Origin: Lathyrus oleraceus
Taxonomy: Eukaryota; Streptophyta; Magnoliopsida; Fabales; Fabaceae
DNA length: 64,000 nt
Assembly (NCBI RefSeq): GCF_024323335.1
Contig: NC_066580.1
Coordinates: 253,990,977-254,054,976, forward strand
Direction of reading: 5' to 3'
Below, piece after piece: positions 56,756 through 64,000 of the stretch. The notes beneath the pieces are model-generated. The model searched no databases. It saw only the letters and a program-made list of their open reading frames with translations, and was not told where the DNA came from. The number at the start of each line of letters is the position of its first letter. Position 1 is the first letter of the stretch. The position numbers and the translations under genes are program-made.

Positions 56756-57830
56756 CATGGCCTCTGAGCTCAACTCAAACACACCTTGTGCGCCAGCTTT
56801 TCCCCCCAATTGAAACCCTCTCATTCTAAAGGAAAGCCTGATAATTTTCAATCTGAAAATTGAGTTTGAATCTCAACTGTTGGAGATTCAAGAACTCCAG
56901 GATCCAAAGCCTTGCACTATTGCTAACCACTCCCTGCAAGCTTCTCAAGTGTGATCAGATCGTGTTTGAAGCAAGCAACCTCAAGTTCTACACAACATTG
57001 AAGGTAATTTTCAGAAAACTTCATCTCTTCGATTCTCACTCAATTCTCATCAATTCTCTTGAATCTTTGGTTGTCTGAAGTCCTACCAATGTAGGCAAGA
57101 AGATTGAGTTACTTAGAGGTCAAATCGAAGTAACTCAGTTGACACACCTCAAAATTCAACTCCTCATATCTTTCTATATACGTGGAGTTAGTTAAAACTG
57201 AGGTCATATTCGTGCTCTACGCCATTTTTCTTTCAGATCATGTCCTCCTTTTTTATTTTGGTGATGGTTGAGGGTGGACCAGTCCGGTGAGGTCCACCGG
57301 AGAAGAAGACCAGAGTTACAGCTCCGGCGGTGCGTTGGCACGTTTCCCATCCATAAGATCCTTTCAAATTATTTTAATCCTGAGCGCCCATTGTGATTAC
57401 CCTTGGTACAACGCACTGACTCGTGTGTTTGGTGGAACGCGCGTTTCAGGCCACTTGATCTGCCACCTCAATTAATGAGGGAGATCAAGTGGCTCACGTT
57501 TTTTTGATTTTTTTATTTTAATTTTTATTCCTTTGATTTTCATTAATTCATATTAATTTTAATATTGATCCAAAAAATATGAGAGTTTCATCAAAAAAAT
57601 TCAAATAATTTCCTCTTTCACATTTTAAATTAAAATTATTTTTTGGATCATTATTAATATTTTTCATGATTTAATTGATCTTGTGAATATTTTTAATTGT
57701 TTAAAAATACTCTTAAGTCTTTAAAAATTCTGAAAAATTTTCTCCAAGGTCCTTTGACCTTGTTTCACCTATGATAAATGTCATGGCCATTTCTTTTGTG
57801 TTTTGATGGGGTTTTAGGAATTTGACAAAT

Positions 57831-59537
57831 TGATGCGTGCTTTTCGCAAGTATAGGAACGCGTCAGAGTAATATAAAAGATTGTCGAATCCACAGAGACC
57901 AAGTGTCAAGATATCGTTATCTGTTGTTATGGTGTTTATCAAAGGCAGTCAAAATAGGTGTTTTTCGTAGTGTGCAATGAAAAGTAAAGTATTTAAATAG
58001 ATTTAATTAATAAAGACAGGGTCGAATGTAATTCACGTAATCAATTGATGATCCAAGTACTTGCTAATAGAACTACTTATGGGCAATGTTTCCTACTTTG
58101 AAAAGAACTAATTTAATAGGAACTGTCGCTTTCGCGTATTCAGAACCGAGTTGTACTCCCGTATCAAACCCTCTTATTGTCACTTATAAAAAGGCGCGCA
58201 TTGCGTTAGAGTAGTAAACCTATTTTTAAGAAATATAGTATCTTGACTAAGTTGAAAAGTATTATAACCTGGACTTCTTAACCAAAAGAGGTTCTTACGA
58301 ACCAGACTCTAAACTTATAAACGCGTCCGAAAATAGTTTTAAAATCTCTTTTCTTCTTAATGTTAAAAACTCCTAATGAACTAAACAAAGCGCTTTCGCT
58401 GTTTTTGAAATAGTTAAAAACAATTAAGTTTATAAAGACGTTGGACGGCTTTCGATCTTACCCAACGGAATTGAAGTGCGGGAAAACTTAATTTGAAAGT
58501 TAAAATAGCCCTTAAGTGTTTCTACGAACAATTGTACGGATTATCGGTTCAATTACGATCCTTACATTCTAACCTTTTAGATTTAGTTAGACATGGTAAA
58601 ATAAAAGTGCATTAATTTAAATAAAAGTAGTGCGAGTGCGGAAAGTAAATAAAAGTAGTGCGAGTGCGGAAAGTAAATAATTTAAAGCGAGTGCGAGGAA
58701 ATAAATAAAGTAAAAGCGAGTGCGGGAAATAAATAAAGTAAAAGCGAGTGCGGGAAATAAATAAAGTAAAAGCGAGTGCGAGGAAATAAATAAAGTAAAA
58801 GCGAGTGCGGAAAATAAATAAAGTAAAAGCGAGTGCGAGGAAATAAATAAAGTAAAAGCGAGTGCGGGAAATAAATAAAGTAAAGACAAGAAATAAAAAC
58901 CTGCTCCAATTGGAGGGCTAAGTAAATTGCAATGCGGAAAAGAAAATGGCGGCAGGATTAACTTCCTTCCAAAGTGCTCCAAACTCGATTACAGACTCTA
59001 TCACAGACTTGATGACACAATTGTGGTAACACTCCAATGCGAAGCGATTACCACTATAAAATACTGAATATATGCCTAAGTGAAACAAAGTTGCTTCTGA
59101 GTTTGCCTCTGCTCTAAGTTTGGATCATTGTAAAACTGAATTCACGTTTCTATTTATAAGCAAATAAAAAAAGTGGAATTGACTTGGATGCCCTTCAACT
59201 TGAAAATAGAGGAAACTGTTTCCTTCTTGTAGCGCCCGCCACAAGCACAAAGTGGGGCGCCTTAGTGGATGTAGTGGGGAAACGTGGGAGTTGAGGAAGT
59301 TGGACTTGGACACGTCATGGCTTGGTTTGTGGCGCCCGCCATGGGGTAGGCCATAAGCACAAAATGCTGAATTTTATTGTTTTTAGCTCTTTTTCACTCC
59401 TTTTCTCGATCGGGGTTCCGATTAAAGTAAAAACCTGAAAACAAAGGAAAACACAGTAATAACACAACAAAATGATAATAAACAGCTAGAATGCATGTGA
59501 AATCGGAGTCGAAAATACGTAAATTTTAGTGTGATCA
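57831..59537 (-). repeat. 3' LTR of the Athila-like element (~1.7 kb)
   Basis: The minus strand starts TGATCACACTAAAATTTACG (59537) after the PPT and ends CACGCATCA (57831). It contains the 29-bp array (58617-58890) and two GGCGGGCGC motifs. No gene inside; the long hydrophobic minus-strand frames at 58617-58982 are just the array translated. Confidence 0.7.
58617..58890. repeat. ~29-bp tandem repeat in the Athila-like LTR
   Basis: Nine copies of a unit like AAATAAATAAAGTAAAAGCG followed by AGTGCGnGG. The central copies are nearly identical and the outer ones are degraded, as expected of a recently expanding minisatellite. Confidence 0.88.
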
Positions 59538-60659
59538 AACTCTCCCACACTTAAACCTTTGCTTGTCCTCAAGCAAAACATTATAAAGCTCATAAAAGAA
59601 AAACTGGTGTAAACGAGTGCTTCTGGTGAAAATTCTAAGTTCAGGTCGGGATGCAGTGATAGGTACTAACTGAGTGAACTAAGGGTATCATGATGACACT
59701 AATCCGCAAATACGGACATAAACTTCATTCCTATATTAACCAACCCATATTATCCCACAATACCTAGGCCTGCCTCTTCATCTCTTTTTGTGTCCTTTTC
59801 ATTCAGGCGCAATCACATTAAGCCCGTTATCCGTACATGCTTCATAGTAGAGTGGCCTGTTAGTGATTATGATCGGAGCTTGGGGTTTCTGGCACATAAA
59901 CATGTGTAAACCCTTTTATTGGACCCAACTGTAGTTGTGGGGGATCGGATCGTAATCCGTCCTACCGAGTTTAGTGCCAGATATCTCTGAACCAACTGGC
60001 AGTGGGTACTGCTTTTTGCTTTATTTTTCTTTTTCTTTTTGTAGCAATTTTTTACAATCCTTTGGTTTAAACGACTTTGTGAGGGTCACCTATACCGGAG
60101 TTGCCTTTTTGCTTTCTTTTTTTTTCTAGATCATTCACTTATTTGCATCGGTCCCCTACGTAGAGGATGCGTAGGCCGGAGCTGACTGCTAGGATAAACT
60201 ACTGAGGACTTATACGGAAATGATGATTAAGGCCATGGTATATGGGGTTTCGGGAATGATTCCTATATTTACGAAGTTTATGGTGCTAAAACAGATACTG
60301 ATGTTTCGCAAAGTTCTCCCATGTCACCGCATCCTTACTCAAAACAAGTCCTTAAAACCTGAAAACTTTCGAAAGACACTATTTTCTTTTGCAAAAATTT
60401 TTGGTGGGGCTAAAGGTATGGGGAGGTAGGATTGTACTAAGGATCTACTATATTTGGTGACTCGTCAGACTCATCCATTATACTAAAAAGAAAAATAAAC
60501 AACTAAAAGGGAAATTAAACAACTAAAAGGAAATAAATAGTTTAAAAACAGCAAATAAAACTGGAAATAAAAGGAAAACGATAAATGCTCCTCCCACACT
60601 TAAATAGAACATTGTCCCCAATGTTCTGAAATAAGATAAGGGAAGAGTTACCTGGCAAC
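59538..60659 (-). other. PPT and 3' UTR of the Athila-like element
   Basis: PPT at 59538-59552 (minus GTGTGGGAGAGTT), preceded by the TTGAGGACAAGCAAAGG phrase. The remaining ~1.1 kb has T-rich runs on the plus strand (60010-60130), an A-rich tract (60480-60580) and a second TGGGAGGAGC-like purine block at 60588-60600. No supported gene. Confidence 0.55.
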
Positions 60660-62117
60660 CTATTGCTGACCACTAGTGCCCTCGCCATCTTGAGGTGGAC
60701 GACGGGATCGGGTACGACGACGGTCTCTCTGATCCATCCTCGCCTGTAGGGCATCCTGAGTGGTCCTCACCTCTCGAAGGTTACCTAGAATGGAACCTTG
60801 AGTAGCTTCGATGAGTGCCATGTGTCGCTGGTTGTAGTGTTGTTGACGGGCCTGTGTGTCTGTGATCACTTGCAGAGACTATAGAACAGTGTCGTAGGAC
60901 CTGTATGTCCTCCGCTGCGATTCTTGCATGAAGTTCATATTATCCGTCATTTGTTGTTGGATGGTAGAGAGTAGGTCATCTCGCCTTTGCTCTCTAGCCA
61001 TGTGGTCTCGCCACATCTCCTCTGTAATATAGAAGCCAGGAGTGGTACCTGCAGAAGAAGAAGATGGTGCGGTGTGTGGTGGTGAAGGATGATGGGGGGA
61101 CACATGGGGTACGGGAGATCTCTCTCTCCGGTCATATTCATCATCAGTGTCTGGTCCCGCCTCATCAGGAATGTTAGGAGGAAGAGGACCCAAAACAAGT
61201 GGAGCATCTAAATAGTAGGTCCAATTCCTCTCATCATGTATATCGGTACGTCTAGTGCAAGGTAGAATAATAGATGGGATGGCTACACCATGAACCGTAA
61301 GTCTATAACCTCTTTCTCTCCTTGAACGGCACAATTTCATGTCTCTCAGAAATTTTAAGTTAATTGTGCGAGGAGGTAAGGGGTCTAGGGTAGCCATCTC
61401 ATTGTTCAGGTTGAGTGTCCGAGCAATAGACGTAATCAGTCCACCAAAAGAAATCGGTCCCGCCTTATTCAGAGTTAAAATCATATGGGCGAGCATAAAC
61501 GGAACCGAATTAATTCTCCTATTTGTGAGGCTTCCTTGCAAATATAGAAGCTCTCTAGCGTTAACCTTATTTGGATTCTCCCGGCCAAAAATAGTGCATG
61601 CCAACAGATATCTAAAAACTCTGATGGTCGGGTTATGGATAGTTGAGGCAAGAACTCCTTCAAAAGAGTTTATGGAAGTGTTGGATAAACGCTCCCAGAA
61701 GGAAAATACCTCAACAGACCATTCGGAATCCAAAAGGACCTCACAAATAGCACCTTCCCCATGAGGGATCCCTAACAAGCTGGCTAGTTCGTCGGTACTG
61801 AATTGGTATTCAACAGCAAACATTCTAAATTTGACAGTACCAACTGTGCTAGCAGTGTTAGGGTTGACAATATAAATTAAGGAACTTAAAAATTCGATTG
61901 TCAACCACTCATAGGTGGGTTCTTTGTTGATAAAGAAATTATGCAAACCTAAGTTGTCTAATAAATGGAAAATGTTATGGTAGATGCCTAAAGTATAGAG
62001 ACAATTTTCGTCAACATACCTTGTGGGAAGAATTTCCCGATTTTGCAACCGTTCAATGATTTTTCTTTGTCTCTCCCCCGGTTTCCCTCCTCGAAGGATG
62101 AATCCGTTGAACTCCAT
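60660..62117 (-). pseudogene. Athila-type ORF, copy a (one in-frame stop)
   Basis: 412 codons from ATG 62117 to TAG at 60881-60879. The same frame then continues for ~73 codons to 60660, so one nonsense codon splits a ~485-residue protein. The N-terminal half (YEWLTIEFLSSL, KFRMFAVEYQFSTDELASLLGIP, TIHNPTIRVFRYLLACTIF) is the conserved domain of Athila ORF / plant transposon proteins. The middle is Pro/Ser-rich (PHHPSPPHTAPSSSS); the C-terminus is Gln/Arg-rich and helical. Position before the 3' LTR matches the extra ORF of Athila elements, sometimes called env-like; no membrane segment is evident. Function unknown. Confidence 0.75.
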
Positions 62118-62799
62118 TTGAATGCTCTTGAAAAGTGGATGAAGAAGATGAAGTGGTTGGTGAAAAGGTTGGATTTTTACAAAATCCGGCGGATGAAATC
62201 GAAAATGGAAAGTGGGTTAATGATTTGTGTGGTATGATGGTTAGGAAAGTATGAGCTTTTTGTGGGTTCAAGGGCTTTTTTCCAAGGTGAAAAAATAGGT
62301 TTTGGAGGTTGTAAGTTGCAAAAATTGGTGAAGAAAAGTGGTCTGCCCCGACCATTTACAGACGCTGTGACGGGCGCCACAGGTCCTATGGCGGGCGCCA
62401 CAAGGCAAAATCTGGCTGGGCCAGATTTTGGTCCTTTGGTTTGGGCTTCGCTTGTCTTTTGGCTTTGAGGGGTCTGGATAGCATTTGTCTTGAGATTCTC
62501 CTAGTTTCTTTGACTTGCATAATTTTATAAAAGTAAAAACGAAAATAAAAAGTGAAACTGAAACAAAAACAAAAACAGAAATTAAAAATAAATAAACAAA
62601 TAACTGAAAAATTAAAATGCAAATAAAATAAATATAAAACATATATGGATAAAAATAGAAATACTAATGTATAGTAGTGGTTTATATAATATTCTTAATG
62701 CGATAATATAAAATAGATAATGCAAATACGATAAATATATAAAAGAGAAATAGAATGAAATGGTGAGATCAAGTATTAGGGGTGTCGTCTGCCTGAGTG
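62118..62799. other. A-rich spacer between the two Athila-type ORFs
   Basis: No supported gene. On the plus strand it holds two GCGGGCGCCACA-type motifs (62364-62402) and a long A-rich tract (62525-62760) like the shorter one after copy a (60480-60580). No LTR boundary is visible, so the two ORFs are not obviously in separate elements. Confidence 0.5.
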
Positions 62800-64000
62800 G
62801 ATCCACGGAGCACGGCTAACTCCTGCTTGAGCTATGTGATCTCCTGGTATAGACAATCGGCTTCAGTAGCATGGGTGAGATCAGACACTCCTATCTGTAA
62901 AGTTAGGTTCGCCACTTCCTGTCTAAGCTCTGCAATCTCTCTACGACACTCAACAATCTGGGTGCGTATGTCGGGTGTCTACAATGAATGATTATTAGAG
63001 AAAACAGTGATTCTAGGAGATGGTGGTGTAGGCGTGTATTCAGCAGCGGGAGGTGATCTCGGTGCCTCGACAGTCTCTCCCTGGCCCTCTAGAGCATAAC
63101 TCCAATTCGCTGGATCATGCACACTGGTCATCATAGGGTCTGGCAATGTGAAGTAATGGATAGCCTCACTGTCGACTAGCAATCGGAACTGACATGGGTG
63201 GAAAGAGGCTCTCCTCATCAATCCTCTGGTCAAACAGAAGATGTGACAGCTTGCGAGACAGACCCAAAGCGACTGCAATCTGTGTGATGATTCCACCAAC
63301 ATGGATGACTCCTTCGGTGGATCTAGAGATACCGCTGAGATTATTCAATGAAAAGTTCCCACATGCTACTGGGCGAGACTGGGATGCGCAAAATAAGAGG
63401 AAGATCTCCTCTTCACTCAGTAGTGTCTCTGCATCCTGTCTTCCCAAGAAGGAATGTGTTAATATCATCTAAAAATATCTGAAGGCTGGGTTATGTATGA
63501 CATAAGATAACTGCGTAGATGGATCCTGGCTTCCGCCACCTGATATATCACTCCAAAACTTCTCCACTTCCTTACCCAGGAAATATCCCATGGGTGTCTC
63601 CGGGATAGCATCAGGAGTGGTCTGGAAGCCCAATAAGTTGCCGAACTCTTTCTGGCTAAAGGAGTATTCAACTCCAAAAAGTCTGAAAGCAGCATACCCA
63701 TCTGGTCCAGAATATGGGTCATAGTCGAATGAACTCAGGAATTCAAAAGTCAGGTTCCTATATGTGTTATTCAAGTCATCAGCAAATTCGTCCCAGTGGA
63801 GCTGGTGGCTAAGGAATGGGATACTAGGCTCGATACCCAGTGCCTCCATACAGTGTTGATCAGGATAACATGTGGGTGCCATAGGGCACTAATACAAAGC
63901 AATGTAGCGCTCCCTCTGAGCATTATCTCTATAGGCAACATGCATGTCATCAAAACCCTGCATCCTGTAAAAGTTAGGAAAGTGATCCTGAAAATGCAAA
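62800..64000 (-). pseudogene. Athila-type ORF, copy b (broken, runs off the window)
   Basis: Minus-strand pieces 63882-63469, 63468-63166 and 63302-62979 form one protein with a TAG near 63889, a TAG at about 63466 and a frameshift near 63190. Blocks match copy a in order: RNLTFEFLSSFDY / FRLFGVEYSFSQKEFGNLLGF / YVIHNPAFRYF, then a Pro-rich stretch (SPPAAEYTPTPPSP), then a heptad-rich C-terminus (62970-62830). The two copies are well diverged in sequence. The N-terminus lies beyond the right edge. Confidence 0.7.

Larger units (their letters stand above)
47724..57830 (+). mobile_element. LTR of a second Ogre-like family (Ogre-2), interrupted
   Basis: Starts TGTAAGACCCCAATTTTGAC at 47724, nearly the same opening as the compound element's LTR, but then diverges. 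The left part is 47724-48630. The copia element and its target duplication fill 48631-56136, and the LTR resumes at 56137-57830 until the Athila-like LTR. Repeated phrases such as ATTATAGGTCATTTT occur on both sides of the copia element (48467 and 56151). I see no ORF. The rest lies beyond the Athila-like insertion, outside the window. Confidence 0.7.
57831..64000 (-). mobile_element. Athila-like Ty3/gypsy element, 3' part
   Basis: On the minus strand: two Athila-type ORFs, long 3' UTR, purine tract GTGTGGGAGAGTT, LTR from 59537 to 57831. The phrase TTGAGGACAAGCAAAGG plus a GTGTGGGAG tract before the LTR, and an LTR end reading TTGCGAAAAGCACGCATCA, are typical of plant Athila-type elements. 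gag and pol lie outside the window to the right. Inserted in the Ogre-2 LTR; CAAAT at 57826-57830 may be one target copy, but the other is not in view. Confidence 0.72.

Noticed and set aside
48631..57830. Copia and Ogre-2 pieces as one element
   Set aside because: The copia LTR pair has its own 5-bp duplication (AGCAT) and PBS/PPT in the opposite orientation; it is an insertion in the Ogre-2 LTR.
58617..58982. Two hydrophobic minus-strand ORFs that look like multi-pass membrane proteins
   Set aside because: They are the 29-bp tandem array translated in two frames; the periodic peptide follows the DNA repeat.
1..64000. Host protein-coding gene or tRNA gene
   Set aside because: All long frames are explained by retrotransposon proteins; I saw no tRNA cloverleaf. 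The tRNA-like words are primer-binding sites or their complements.

Overview
The window is intergenic DNA of a large, repeat-rich plant genome: a nest of LTR retrotransposons with no host gene that I can support. The best guess is a legume of the Fabeae group (pea, vetch, lentil or grass-pea type). The basis is the Ogre-type elements (Ty3/gypsy, Tat lineage) with ~5.4 kb LTRs, a separate ORF1 before gag, a PBS matching tRNA-Arg and a repeat-filled 3' UTR, beside SIRE/Maximus-type copia and Athila-like elements. Species cannot be read from this sequence.

Layout. (1) 1-6190, minus: 3' part of a decayed SIRE/Maximus-type copia element (3' LTR, env-like ORF remnant, pol remnant). (2) 6190-9180 and 45375-47723, minus: one Tat/Ogre-like Ty3/gypsy element, here called H (3' LTR stub, PPT, 3' UTR with a tandem array, INT, RNase H, RT remnant, end of the 5' LTR), split by (3). 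(3) 9181-45374, plus: a compound Ogre-like insertion, LTR-internal-LTR-internal-LTR, 36.2 kb, flanked by one 5-bp target duplication (GTTTC). Both internal regions carry ORF1, gag and protease. Both lack RT, RNase H and most of integrase, so the element is non-autonomous. The second internal region also lost ~3.55 kb of 3' UTR. (4) 47724-48630 and 56137-57830, plus: LTR of a second Ogre-like family. (5) 48631-56131, minus: a young copia element inserted in (4), with 1360-bp LTRs differing at only four positions I saw and a target duplication AGCAT. Its pol has internal deletions. (6) 57831-64000, minus: 3' part of an Athila-like element with two tandem copies of an Athila-type ORF, running off the window.

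Relative order from nesting: H is older than the three-LTR compound. The second Ogre-like LTR is older than the copia and Athila-like insertions in it. The copia element is probably the youngest.

The signals most worth a second look are: (a) ten perfect copies of a 14-bp palindrome in the copia leader, in five pairs whose members are always exactly 21 bp apart; (b) many degenerate copies, in the 3' UTRs of two different Tat elements, of a motif complementary to the element's own tRNA primer-binding site; (c) the three-LTR, two-internal compound with a single target duplication.
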